Part shown: piece after piece, positions 27,247 through 37,867 of the stretch
Position numbering within the stretch: position 1 is the first letter of the stretch
How the letters are laid out: each line of letters begins with the position of its first letter
DNA from: Phycisphaerales bacterium
Lineage (GTDB): Bacteria > Planctomycetota > Phycisphaerae > Phycisphaerales > UBA1924
Direction of reading: 5' to 3'
DNA: 64,000 nucleotides
NCBI GenBank assembly: GCA_020427635.1
Contig: JAGQOH010000009.1
Coordinates: 1 to 64,000 of the forward strand
Notes under the pieces: generated by a model
Databases searched by the model: none
The model's input: the letters and a program-made list of their open reading frames with translations, nothing else
What the model was told of the DNA's origin: nothing
Program-made: the position numbers and the translations under genes

Positions 27247-28182
27247 TCAGCTCCCGAACCAGAACAGCAGCACCTGCAGGTCGTCCAGGTCGACAATGCC
27301 GTCGGCGTTGAAGTCGCCAGCTGCGGCGTCGGAGGCGAAGTTGAAGAGCACGATCTGCAGGTCGTCGAGGTCGACATCAAGGTCGCCATCGGCGTCGCCC
27401 GGCTGGGACGAGTTGAACGCGACATCGAGGCTTTGCGCGTTGTAATAGAACTTCGCGACGCGATCGGGAAACCCGATCTGCATCGTCGTGTCGAAGGTAT
27501 TGTTGACCGCGAAGCCTTCGATGATGCGGAACTTCTGGTCGGGCGTGGGCACGCCCGTGCCCACGATTTCGAGCGTGCCGCCGGTGTTCACCGAGGCGAG
27601 GGCGACGAGTGCGCCATGCGAGGGCGCCGACGCATCGATGCCGACGCGAAGCGTCGCGGTCGGATCAAACGTCACGGTGCCCGAATGATTCCACTGCGAA
27701 TGCGCATTCACATAGACGACGCCCGGCACCACAAGCAGCGGCGACTCCGTGGACTCAAACACCACGCCCTCGAGATAGAGCGACCCTTGGATCGTTGCGG
27801 CTGAAAGGACGTGAAGGTCCGCAGATTGCGCGATCACTGAAGCGCCCGGGGCGATGTACAGCACGTCGGTCGTGATGACCTGCCCGGGCCCGCGGAACTC
27901 GTCGCTGAACACCGCGTCACCCGAATACACCTCGAGGCTCTGCACCTGGTGCGAGCCATTAGGACGAATGACCAGCGTCGCGTCCGTCGTGCCGGGCGCG
28001 ATGCCAAACTGAATCACATCACTCGTGCCCGGCACCATGCTCGTGGACCAGTTTGTCGGGTCGTCGAAGTCGCCCACCAGGTCGTCCACCCAAACGAGGG
28101 GAACGCTCGCGCCGGCCTGGGCGAGGGCGGCGGTGGCGAGAAAGGCGACAACGGCAAGGGGCATTGCACGGCTCATGCTCAT
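27247..28182 (-). CDS. secreted hypothetical protein with dockerin-like C-terminus
   Basis: The product is 311 residues. A signal peptide (AMPLAVVAFLATAALAQAG) is followed by a beta-rich domain beginning VWVDDLVGDFDDPTNWS, a pattern seen in autotransporter- or lectin-like extracellular beta-structures that begin with 'W…G…W'. It ends in two EF-hand repeats (GDADGDLDVDLDDLQI and GDFNADGIVDLDDLQV). No catalytic site is recognised. The ATG at 28182 (GGA six bases upstream) or the one at 28176 could be used. It lies 210 bases upstream of the beta-helix gene on the same strand and shares its C-terminal domain type. It is divergent from the ParA-CBM48 gene. Confidence 0.75.
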   Translation of the reverse strand: MSMSRAMPLAVVAFLATAALAQAGASVPLVWVDDLVGDFDDPTNWSTSMVPGTSDVIQFGIAPGTTDATLVIRPNGSHQVQSLEVYSGDAVFSDEFRGPGQVITTDVLYIAPGASVIAQSADLHVLSAATIQGSLYLEGVVFESTESPLLVVPGVVYVNAHSQWNHSGTVTFDPTATLRVGIDASAPSHGALVALASVNTGGTLEIVGTGVPTPDQKFRIIEGFAVNNTFDTTMQIGFPDRVAKFYYNAQSLDVAFNSSQPGDADGDLDVDLDDLQIVLFNFASDAAAGDFNADGIVDLDDLQVLLFWFGS

Positions 28183-28402
28183 CTGCTTTCCAATGGCGGG
28201 GTCTGGGAGGAGAGATTCGCTCAAAGCCATATTGGACGCGGAGAATGGCCCTCGTCCAGTAAAGCCAGCGGTATTTCTGAATTCTGGGCACTCGGTGAAC
28301 GCTCAGTTTCAAAGTGCAAGCGGCTCGGCCGCCGATAACCGTCGGGAGGTCGGCGCGGGGCCAGGGATCGGCCCGCGGGGCGGTCGGCGAAGGACCCGCC
28401 CG

Positions 28403-29881
28403 GTGCTCATGGGCTATGCATGCGCCCACGGGGCCACCGCTTTGCGCACGATCGCAATTGTCAACCAGAAAGGCGGCAGCGGAAAGACCACCACCGCGAT
28501 CAATCTTTCCGCCTCGCTTGCCTCGCTGGGTCATCCCACGCTGCTCGTTGATCTCGACCCCCAATCGCACTGCGCGCTGGGGTTGGCGATTCCGGATGGC
28601 CGCATTGATCTGCATGTGGGCGATGCACTGCTCGCACCCGACGATCGCCAGCTCGATGTGTCGCGTCTGTTGTGGTCGGTGCGCTCCGGGCTGCACCTGA
28701 TGCCTTCGACGACCAAGCTGGCGGGGCTCGAAGCGCCGCGCGGTGGGCTGGCCAGCCGCACCGATCGTGACAGCCGCCTGCGCACCACACTGCGCAAACT
28801 CGCGGACCGTTACACCTGGGCCGTGGTCGATTGCTCACCCTCGATCGGGCTGCTGACCTTCAACGCACTGCGGGCGGCAGACGTGGTGCTCATTCCAGTC
28901 GAAACAGGGTATTTCGCCTTGCGCGGCGCCGAGAAACAGGTCGCAGCACTCGAAGCGATGTCGCGCCGCATGGGCGAGGCGCCAAGTTACCGCGTGCTCG
29001 CCACGATGCATGACCCGGCCTCGGCGCTGAGCAGAGATGTCGTCAATGAACTGCACCGGCGCTTTGGCAATGCCGTCGTACCGACCGTGGTGCGCCAGGA
29101 CGGACGGCTCAAAGAGGCGGCCTCGCTTGGTGTCCCCGTCATTGACTATGCACCGCGCTCCAAGGGCGCCGAGGACTATCTCGAATTGGCGCGCTGGGTC
29201 GAACGTCGCCTGGGCGATGGCGAATCCCTTGCCGCATCGACAGGCGCATCAGCAACGACAACGCTCTTTGGCGCTCCGGAAGAATCGGGGCATTCGGGCG
29301 CGACAACCTGCCCGGCACCCGCCGACGATGCGACCGGAGAGATGGAAGACGCCTCAGCTGCGCAAGAGCACGAGATCGCGCCCGCGATGAGCCGCGCCGC
29401 AGAACTTGCGGCCCGTGCCAATCGCCTAATCGCCGCCAGCGAGGAGACGCATCGCAGTCGGATGCGCGACGAGCGCGTCGTGCAGGCAATGATGGAAATC
29501 ACGGCGCCGACCAGCGCGTTCGTAGCGCACCCGGCGCGCCAGGTGGCGCACAGTGAGATCGCTCGGTTCTTCGGCGCGCACCACACGGCGCGCGGCGTGC
29601 TCTTTGTCCAGCCTGGCTCGGCGGACCAAGTGCTTGCAATCGCAGGCGACCACAATGGCTGGTCGACCACCGCGAGTCCCATGCGCTTCAACGCCGCGTT
29701 GGGCGTGTTCGAAACTGTCATCGAGGCCAAGCCAGGCGCATTGCGCTATCGCCTGGTGATCGATGGGCGCTGGATGACCGACCCGTACAACCCTGATTCC
29801 GTGACCAATGCATTTGGCGAGAAAGACAGCGTCGTGCATGTGCCCGCTGCGCACGCGCAACCGACAGGAGGCCCGCAATGA
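28403..29881 (+). CDS. ParA/MinD-family ATPase fused to a CBM48 (AMPK-type glycogen-binding) domain
   Basis: The product is about 492 residues. The N-terminal ~250 residues are a ParA/Soj ATPase: deviant Walker A NQKGGSGKTTTAINLS, switch segment DLDPQSHCALGL, and Walker B region VVDCSPSIGLLTFNAL. A low-complexity linker and a charged helical segment (about 330-390) lead to a C-terminal domain with FVQPGSADQVLAIAGDHNGW and YRLVIDGRWMTDPYNPD, the hallmark of AMPK1_CBM/CBM48 glycogen-binding modules. I chose GTG 28403 because AGGA lies eight bases upstream; ATG 28409 is the alternative. No parB is adjacent. The stop overlaps the next start by four bases. ParA proteins position cargo on nucleoid or membrane; the fused module suggests the cargo is polysaccharide. 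Confidence 0.85.
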   Translation: MLMGYACAHGATALRTIAIVNQKGGSGKTTTAINLSASLASLGHPTLLVDLDPQSHCALGLAIPDGRIDLHVGDALLAPDDRQLDVSRLLWSVRSGLHLMPSTTKLAGLEAPRGGLASRTDRDSRLRTTLRKLADRYTWAVVDCSPSIGLLTFNALRAADVVLIPVETGYFALRGAEKQVAALEAMSRRMGEAPSYRVLATMHDPASALSRDVVNELHRRFGNAVVPTVVRQDGRLKEAASLGVPVIDYAPRSKGAEDYLELARWVERRLGDGESLAASTGASATTTLFGAPEESGHSGATTCPAPADDATGEMEDASAAQEHEIAPAMSRAAELAARANRLIAASEETHRSRMRDERVVQAMMEITAPTSAFVAHPARQVAHSEIARFFGAHHTARGVLFVQPGSADQVLAIAGDHNGWSTTASPMRFNAALGVFETVIEAKPGALRYRLVIDGRWMTDPYNPDSVTNAFGEKDSVVHVPAAHAQPTGGPQ

Positions 29882-31185
29882 CGAGCCCCAGTGGAACGCA
29901 TGATGATCGATCCATGCACCGCCCGGAACCGCCACGGCGCGAATTCGACGCGCTTGCGGAACTCTTTCTGGGTGATGCCGATGGTGCGCCCGATGTCTTC
30001 CCATTCCCACGCCGAGAGGATGGGGCGACATCCGCGCCGCGCCCGCTGCCAATGACCCAACGCGCCACACCTTCAGTTGAAGGCGCAGCGCCGGCCGATG
30101 CACACGCGCGTGCCGGCACCCGGGTTGAAGTGCTCTTGATGGGCCACTTGCCCGTGCGCTCCGGGCCCTGGGCGTTGCAGTACGCCGCATCCGTTGCACG
30201 CCACGAACACATTCCAGTGGCGCTGTTGCGTATGTCGCCTGCGGAAGAAGGCGAATCGCCTCGCGTTTCAATCGATTTGCTTGGGACCCAGCCGGCCTGG
30301 ACAGGCGATCGCAACCCCTCCTTCGTCGAGGCATTGGCCCACGCACGCGCGTCGGCACAGCGCTGGATTGTCCTCGTTGGCGAGCTGGACGAAGCAAACG
30401 TGTTGACCATGGCGGGCATTGATTCAATCACCGTGCTGAGTGGCGCGAATGAGGCAGCCGTCGTTGACGCCTATCGCATGCTCAAGGCGATGGCGAGCCA
30501 CGAGGACGCAGACGACGCGCCGGCGGTGCGCATCTCGATCATGGGCGCAGATGATGAGCGTGCCGATGCCGCCGGACGCAAGCTGCAACATGGCGCGCGC
30601 ACCTTCCTGAACCTGGATGTCGAACTGGCGCCACCCCTTGGCAAGATGGGGCCGACCGGTTCCACGTCGCTCTTCCGGGGCAGCGCACCGCTTAGCGCCG
30701 AAGACCTGGTCGCGCTCATTCGCGCGCAAGACGATCTGCCGGCGCCTGCGACGCAGGTCCGCTCGGAAGTGCGCCCGACGGCAGAGCCATCTGCTGCCAC
30801 CTTCGCCGAGCCCAAGATCCCTGCGCCCCCAGACGCGTCGCGGTTGGTCGCGCTGGTCGATGGGCTGCGCTCGCTCGATGTCGCCTGTCCTGCAGCACCG
30901 GAGGTGCAATTCGCTGCCGACGAGCAAGGCCGCTTGCACGTGCTGGCGGATGGCGCGCTTGCACTGCAGGCCCTCTCGCAAGCAGCGGCCTGGGCCGATC
31001 TGCATCGCACACTCATCGGGCAAGCCATTGGGGCGGCGATCCCCACAAGCATGATTACACAGCACGTCTTCGCCCACGACGCCAAGGCGATGCGCTGGCT
31101 CCTCGACACACCTGTGCGCATTCACCTAATCACGCGCGCCACGGTGCGCGGCGAGTCTGTGACAGTCGCCTGCGCCCTGAACTGA
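29878..31185 (+). CDS. MinD/FlhG-like protein lacking the P-loop (putative partner of the ParA-CBM48 ATPase)
   Basis: The product is 435 residues. The centre follows the strand-helix order of MinD/FlhG ATPases: a first strand VEVLLMGHLPV, then a helix and strand (AASVARHEHIPVALLRM), and later VLSGANEAAVVDAYRMLKAM, then ISIMGADDERADAAGR and ARTFLNLDVEL, which match the FlhG/MinD segments 'DAYxLIK', 'VNxVxSxxEG' and 'xRFLxxxLxxLG'. The place of Walker A holds GHLPVRSGP with no lysine, so ATP hydrolysis is unlikely. The C-terminal ~120 residues (from about 315) are unrecognised. ATGA overlap with the ParA-CBM48 gene implies co-translation and a shared complex. The MinD relationship is my reading of sequence pattern, not a database result. 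Confidence 0.65.
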   Translation: MTSPSGTHDDRSMHRPEPPRREFDALAELFLGDADGAPDVFPFPRREDGATSAPRPLPMTQRATPSVEGAAPADAHARAGTRVEVLLMGHLPVRSGPWALQYAASVARHEHIPVALLRMSPAEEGESPRVSIDLLGTQPAWTGDRNPSFVEALAHARASAQRWIVLVGELDEANVLTMAGIDSITVLSGANEAAVVDAYRMLKAMASHEDADDAPAVRISIMGADDERADAAGRKLQHGARTFLNLDVELAPPLGKMGPTGSTSLFRGSAPLSAEDLVALIRAQDDLPAPATQVRSEVRPTAEPSAATFAEPKIPAPPDASRLVALVDGLRSLDVACPAAPEVQFAADEQGRLHVLADGALALQALSQAAAWADLHRTLIGQAIGAAIPTSMITQHVFAHDAKAMRWLLDTPVRIHLITRATVRGESVTVACALN

Positions 31186-31193
31186 CTGAGCAA

Positions 31194-34100
31194 TCAGGCG
31201 TCGGCTGTCTCTGCAGGCACATGTGAAACCGCCCGCACAGCAGGGCCGCGCGCGGACTTCGCGTGACTTGCGATGAGCAACTCGCCCCGACCAGGCCTGG
31301 GGAACGCTTCGTCCGATGACGCCTTGCTTGCCAAGATTGCTCGCAAGCCGGCCTGCATATCCAGCGTGAGACTGAACGCCAGCGGCACGAGCACCAACGT
31401 GAATACTGTTGAGACAAGCAAGCCCCCGACCACCACGGACCCGAGCCCGCGATAGAGCTCTGAGCCGGCGCCAGGGAACAACACGAGCGGCATCATGCCG
31501 CCCACGCTCGTCAGCGTGCTCATGAAGATCGGTCGCATGCGCGTCGACACCGCCAGGGCCACCGCTCGCGCGGGTGCCACAGGCCCTTCGGGCGTGTTCG
31601 CATCGACATCTGCGGTGCCCGCCATGAAGTGCAGCGCCTGATGCACGATGAGAATCGCATTGTTCACCACAACGCCAACGAGAATCACGAAGCCGAGAAT
31701 CGTCAGCACATCGAGATTCTGATTCGCAACGAGCGGATTGGCCGCGGTCCACTCATGCACGATGCGCAGTCCGGCAAACCCGCCCACGAGCGCCAGTGGA
31801 ACGGCAAACATGATCACAAACGGATAGATGAAGCTCTCGAACAGCGCGCACATGAGGAGGTAGACCACCAGAATGGCCCACACAAATCGCGCGGTGCCAA
31901 GCTCCGGATGGCGCGCAACCAGCAGCGCAACCCCCCCCAGCACGGCGCCGAGCAGGATCGCGCCCGCGCCGCCGTACAGGGGTGAGATCGAACTGCGCTT
32001 GACTGCAACAAGTGTGCCCCAAAGGCCGACAAGCACGCCAACACCTACCAATGCAATCCCTGCCCAGCGCAGCAAGCCCTGCCAGCCCGCGGACTGCGCA
32101 TCGGGCGCTGCAGGCTTGCCAAGCAGTGCGCCCTTGACCTCATCGAGCTTCGCGGCAGTGCCTTCCAATCGAATGCGCATCGTTCGATCAATGAGCCCCG
32201 CATCACGCAATTGCACGATGTAACTGCTCTCAATATCGCGCATGATCGTCTCGAGCGGAAGCCCCTCGGGCGGTGTCACGCGCAACGTCACCGCGGACAG
32301 TTCTTCAACCCGACGCACCGCCTGCGGTGCGAGCCCGGGCGCAAGCTCTACCACAGACGCGATCGGTACGATCGGGCCCGCAGGAGTTGCGATCGGAATG
32401 TCGGCAAGCTGCTCTTTCGACGCCAGACGCTCACCTGGCGGCAACAAGCGAATGTCGATCGTGTCGCCGAGACCGTAGTACTCGCCTGCAAAAGCGCCGT
32501 CGAACAGCGCACGCACTGATGCCCCCACCGCTTCAGTGGTCAAGCCAAGTTCACGCCCGCGCGCAGTCAGGTTCGCGCGATACTCCTGCTGTGGCAAATT
32601 GAAATTGCCCGGATCCGGCCGCACCTTGCCATAGCCATAGTCGGGCGACTGCCCCATGATGTTGTAAAGCCGATTCGCCGCTGCATTCACGCGCTCGAGC
32701 TTGGGGCCAGCGATCTCGACATCAATCGTGTTACCACCGCCCACGCCGCGCCCGAACAAACTGCTTTGCGCGGCAAACCCAAACACATCCGGCGAGGTCG
32801 CCATTGCGCCAGACAGTAGATTCTCGAGTGGCTTGACAACATTTTCGTCCGTCGATGTCACGCCGCCAAACATGTTGCCGCCAAACGCGCCGACGAAGAA
32901 GTTCTCCACGCCCACAGGCTCGAATGGCTTGGGCGGCGGACCGCCAAAGCTCTGGCGTTGAATCTTGGGCAGCGTTGCCAGCTTCGCCTTGTCATCGGGC
33001 TCGACGCCCAAGTAAGGACCCACCACCTTGTCAATGCGATCGGCAATCGTCTCGAACTGCTCCACCGAATAGCCCGGCGGGATCGCCATACCGCCAAAGA
33101 CAAGGTTGCGATTGCCTGCAGGAAGATAGTCGAGCGGCGGCATGAGCTTCATCGCGCCGTAGAGCGAGGCGCCCATCAGCAGCACGATCAATGCCGGTCG
33201 CATTGACCAGCCGCGCCACCCAGTGATGAGCCAATGAATGAGCCCGGCGAGCAAGCTGTTGAGCTTGCTGAAGATGGGCGTAATGCCAAACAGATTGTCG
33301 ATTGCATGGCGCACGCCGCGATGTTCCCGACCAGCAGTGCCAAGCAGGCGTGCGCACGCCGCCGGGATCACGGTGATCGAGACCACGAGGCTCAAGAGCA
33401 CGGAAGCAGAAATCGCGAGCGAAATGTCAAAGAACAGCTGCCCCGCTTCTTCGCGGATCGTAAGGATCGGAATGAACACCGCCACAGTCGTGAGCGTGGC
33501 CGCAATGATCGCGCCAACCACCTCGCGCCCGCCGTCATACGCCGCTCGAATCGCAGGCTTGCCCATCTGTCGATGTCGGTAGATGTTCTCGAGCACAACG
33601 ATTGCGTTGTCGACGACCATGCCCGTCGCAAAGGCGAGTCCTGCGAGCGAGATCACGTTGAGCGAGCGTCCGAGCAGGAGCAGCACAAGGAACGTGCCGA
33701 TCACCGAGATCGGAATCGCGATCGCGACAACGCCAGTCGCTACAAACGAACGCAAGAAGATCAGGAGCACCAGCGCCGCGATCGACCCGCCAACCCACAG
33801 GTTCTGTGTCACAAGCCCGATGGACGACCGGATGTATGTTGTCTCGTCATACACCTGCCGCATGCGCAGCTTGTCGCCAATGACCGGATCGAGGCGGGGC
33901 AGAATCTCCACCCGCACTTCATCAAGGCGCACCTGCACGTCGTCCATGATCGCCATGACGTTGGCGCCGCTCTGGCGAATGACGTTCATCGCAATGCATG
34001 GGTGGCCCATCGTGCGCACGAAGCCGCGGCGCTTTTGCAACCCCAGCTTCACGTCGGCAACGTCACGCACATACACGGGCCCACCTTGGCGATAAGCCAC

Positions 34101-34856
34101 GATCGTGTCCGCGATGTCCTCTGGCGTCTTGAACTGCCCGAGCACGCGCACGCGATAGTCGCGTTTGCCTTCTGCAATCGATCCGACACTGACATTACGG
34201 TTCTCGCTGCGCAGCGCATTGAGCATGTCCAGGTAGGTCAGCCCGCGCTGCGCCAAGCGCACGGGATCGACCAGCACCTGCACCTCTTGCTCGCGCCCGC
34301 CATAGATGTTCACTTCCGCCACGCCATCCACGCGCTCGATGTACGGCTTCACTTCGCGATCAAGCGCGTCGTACAGCGTTTGCACATCCCAATCCGGATG
34401 CTGTGTGTACATCTCGGGCGGTGCGTCGACGATGATCCATGCAATGGCGTTTTCCGACGCGCCATCAGCGGCCTTGATCGTTGGCTCTTCAACATCATCC
34501 GGGTAGTCCGCAACCTGGCGCATCGCGTCGGACACTTCCTGCAATGCCCGACCAATGTTCGTGCCGAGATAGAACTCAAGCGTGATGTTCGCGCTGCCCT
34601 CGGAGCTCACCGAGGTCATCGTGCGCAGGCCCGTGACGTTCTTGAGTTCCTCTTCCTGGTTCTTGACGATCTGGTCGACGATTTCCTCAGGGCCGCGACC
34701 GGGCCAGATCGTATTGACCGTGATTTCAGGGCGATCGACGTTCGGCGCCAATTGGATCGGCACCGCGCCAAAGCCAACCAGTCCCGCCAGTACGACGATC
34801 AACACGCCAACGACAACTGTTACTGGGCGCGCAATCGCAAGGCGCACGAAGTCCAT
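31194..34856 (-). CDS. RND-family efflux transporter (AcrB/HAE1-like) with an insertion before TM7
   Basis: The product is 1220 residues against about 1040 for AcrB. The first half shows TM1 (ARPVTVVVGVLIVVLAG), porter segments, and the TM4 proton-relay segment ATGMVVDNAIVVLENIY, which keeps one of the two AcrB aspartates. The second half has ALFESFIYPFVIMFAVPLALVGG and a GVVVNNAILIVHQAL segment. Between the second porter domain and TM7 (about 925-985) lie roughly 70 extra residues that include two hydrophobic stretches. The C-terminus has a 50-residue hydrophilic tail. The membrane-fusion partner is encoded immediately upstream with a three-base gap. No outer-membrane factor is adjacent. Substrate is unknown; motifs resemble drug rather than metal exporters. 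Confidence 0.92.
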   Translation of the reverse strand: MDFVRLAIARPVTVVVGVLIVVLAGLVGFGAVPIQLAPNVDRPEITVNTIWPGRGPEEIVDQIVKNQEEELKNVTGLRTMTSVSSEGSANITLEFYLGTNIGRALQEVSDAMRQVADYPDDVEEPTIKAADGASENAIAWIIVDAPPEMYTQHPDWDVQTLYDALDREVKPYIERVDGVAEVNIYGGREQEVQVLVDPVRLAQRGLTYLDMLNALRSENRNVSVGSIAEGKRDYRVRVLGQFKTPEDIADTIVAYRQGGPVYVRDVADVKLGLQKRRGFVRTMGHPCIAMNVIRQSGANVMAIMDDVQVRLDEVRVEILPRLDPVIGDKLRMRQVYDETTYIRSSIGLVTQNLWVGGSIAALVLLIFLRSFVATGVVAIAIPISVIGTFLVLLLLGRSLNVISLAGLAFATGMVVDNAIVVLENIYRHRQMGKPAIRAAYDGGREVVGAIIAATLTTVAVFIPILTIREEAGQLFFDISLAISASVLLSLVVSITVIPAACARLLGTAGREHRGVRHAIDNLFGITPIFSKLNSLLAGLIHWLITGWRGWSMRPALIVLLMGASLYGAMKLMPPLDYLPAGNRNLVFGGMAIPPGYSVEQFETIADRIDKVVGPYLGVEPDDKAKLATLPKIQRQSFGGPPPKPFEPVGVENFFVGAFGGNMFGGVTSTDENVVKPLENLLSGAMATSPDVFGFAAQSSLFGRGVGGGNTIDVEIAGPKLERVNAAANRLYNIMGQSPDYGYGKVRPDPGNFNLPQQEYRANLTARGRELGLTTEAVGASVRALFDGAFAGEYYGLGDTIDIRLLPPGERLASKEQLADIPIATPAGPIVPIASVVELAPGLAPQAVRRVEELSAVTLRVTPPEGLPLETIMRDIESSYIVQLRDAGLIDRTMRIRLEGTAAKLDEVKGALLGKPAAPDAQSAGWQGLLRWAGIALVGVGVLVGLWGTLVAVKRSSISPLYGGAGAILLGAVLGGVALLVARHPELGTARFVWAILVVYLLMCALFESFIYPFVIMFAVPLALVGGFAGLRIVHEWTAANPLVANQNLDVLTILGFVILVGVVVNNAILIVHQALHFMAGTADVDANTPEGPVAPARAVALAVSTRMRPIFMSTLTSVGGMMPLVLFPGAGSELYRGLGSVVVGGLLVSTVFTLVLVPLAFSLTLDMQAGLRAILASKASSDEAFPRPGRGELLIASHAKSARGPAVRAVSHVPAETADA

Positions 34857-34859
34857 GCG

Positions 34860-36068
34860 TTATCCCGCTTCCTGCTCATGCGCTGGGGCGCCTGCCTGTT
34901 CGCTCGACTCCGCGGTGCCCTGCAATGCCTGCAGCGGTTGTCCCGGAAACACGCGCTCATTGCCCTCGACAACAACGCGCATACCCGGACGCAGCGCCCC
35001 TTCGCGGATCACCACGCGATCACCTGCCGCAAACTCCACTTGCACGGGCGCCACAGCCGCCACCCCTCCCGCGTCGAAATAGACGAACCACCCAACATCG
35101 GATCGCATCAACGCATCCTTCGATACCGTGATCGCGTCGCCCCGGTTGCCCGTGGGCACCGCCGCGACAGCTGCCATACCCGGTTTGATGTCGCCATCGG
35201 GATTGTCCAGACGAATGCGTACAGGGAAGGTTCGTGCAAGCGTGTCACCGCTGGGCACAATCGTGATTTCGCGCGTCTCGAGCGCCGCGCCCGCGGCATC
35301 AATCCGCAGCGCCACGGGCGACGCCTCGGTCGAGCGTTTGGCCGCCTGCAAAGCCAGCAGATAGTCCTCAGGTACATCGAGCACAACGTCGACTTTCGAG
35401 TCATCAACAAGGTCGATGATCGTCCCGCCCTCATTGACCCACTCACCGACCTCCGCCGTCGTTGCCACGACATGCCCAGCAAACGGTGCGCGGACCGCAA
35501 AATCGGCCAGCCGCTCTTCAGCGCGACGCGTGTTGACCTGGTCGCGCATCACGTCGGCTCGGGCCTGGTCCAGTCGCGCGCGCATCGCCGCGACCTCTGT
35601 GCGCGCATCCTCTGTCTCCCGGCGCGCTGCGCCTTCGGATTGCGCAAGGGCGCTGAGGCGCTCGTAGTCCCGCTCTGCTCTTTCGAGTTCCGCCTCACGT
35701 TCAGTGACCACCGCTAGGTCCGCTGCCAGTTCACTCTGTGCCAGCTCGACGTCCAGCTTCATGAGGGCATCATCCAGACGCGCAATGATCTGCCCCGCGG
35801 TCACGGCGTCCCCCGGGTCGAGATCAAACTCGACAATGAGCCCGGCCTCCTTCGCCGCGACGCGCGAGTACGCCGCCGCTCGGACTTCGCCCGTCACGAA
35901 GCGACGCAACGACACAGGCTCCAATCGCACGTCGTCGAATCGCACACGTGCTGGCGGCGGTCCACCCTGCGCGCGCACCGTCGACTGCAGCGCGCACGCC
36001 AGCAGAAGCACCAACAACAGGGCGCGAGGTCTGATAAGTGATTGTCTGGCGGAGGATCGCTGCAACAT
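34860..36068 (-). CDS. RND efflux periplasmic adaptor (membrane-fusion protein)
   Basis: The product is 402 residues. An N-terminal signal sequence or anchor (RALLLVLLLACALQSTVRAQ) is followed by the split lipoyl domain (GLIVEFDLDPGDAVTAGQ and RAPFAGHVVATTAEVGEWV), with an alpha-helical hairpin of about 90 residues between the halves that is strongly charged, then beta-barrel and membrane-proximal domains. It bridges the inner-membrane RND pump and an outer-membrane channel. The ATG at 36068 is taken; a GTG three codons upstream is also possible, and neither has a good ribosome-binding site. It is transcribed with the pump gene three bases downstream, and follows clpX on the same strand after 96 bases. 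Confidence 0.9.
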   Translation of the reverse strand: MLQRSSARQSLIRPRALLLVLLLACALQSTVRAQGGPPPARVRFDDVRLEPVSLRRFVTGEVRAAAYSRVAAKEAGLIVEFDLDPGDAVTAGQIIARLDDALMKLDVELAQSELAADLAVVTEREAELERAERDYERLSALAQSEGAARRETEDARTEVAAMRARLDQARADVMRDQVNTRRAEERLADFAVRAPFAGHVVATTAEVGEWVNEGGTIIDLVDDSKVDVVLDVPEDYLLALQAAKRSTEASPVALRIDAAGAALETREITIVPSGDTLARTFPVRIRLDNPDGDIKPGMAAVAAVPTGNRGDAITVSKDALMRSDVGWFVYFDAGGVAAVAPVQVEFAAGDRVVIREGALRPGMRVVVEGNERVFPGQPLQALQGTAESSEQAGAPAHEQEAG

Positions 36069-36164
36069 CGCCACCACGCTAGGTCGGTCGATGCGGGCCC
36101 GTCAAACGATCGACGGTCGACGCATCAAACATTCCATGCCTCAGGTGGCCGCCGACCCTCGGAC

Positions 36165-37517
<1,353 letters not shown>

Positions 37518-37867
37518 GTACACCTCTCGCCCGCTTACCAGGTCCACCGCATCCGTGGCGTCCGCAAGGCTGGCGCGACATCCTGGCGCCAGCGGCCGAG
37601 TTCATCCGAACCCGGCCAAGTCTATCGGCGTCGACGGGGCGGCACTGGACGCGACCCCGCCAATGAGGCCGCTTCCTGGCCCACGCCACCGCCACGTTCC
37701 GTCTCACCAGACCATGAATCCTGCCACCTCTGATCGGCCCCGCAACCCAATCGAAGGAATCGAACACTCCCTGCACACCTCGCCCACGTCCTGCTGGCCT
37801 TATGGCGCTCTGCCGCCCCGCCCGAAAACCCGCCGCCAACTGTGCAAATCACTTCGCGGACGCAGGC
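37518..37867. other. 350-base gap between the SHOCT-like gene and clpX
   Basis: I see no convincing gene in this stretch. Short open frames on both strands have no recognisable domain, signal peptide or ribosome-binding site. It should contain the promoter for clpX on the minus strand, but no clear -35/-10 pair stands out. A short inverted repeat (CTGGCG … CGCCAG) is present near 37570-37595. Confidence 0.5.

Noticed and set aside
33234-35717. 827-residue plus-strand frame
   Set aside because: It is antisense to the RND pump and adaptor, which have unmistakable family motifs. Its composition is histidine/arginine-rich, as expected from a complementary frame.
36090-36126. Hairpin between clpX and the RND adaptor as a terminator
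   Set aside because: It can form GATGCG…CGCATC with an inner CCGTC…GACGG stem, but it has mismatched bulges and no T-run; support is too weak to list as a feature.
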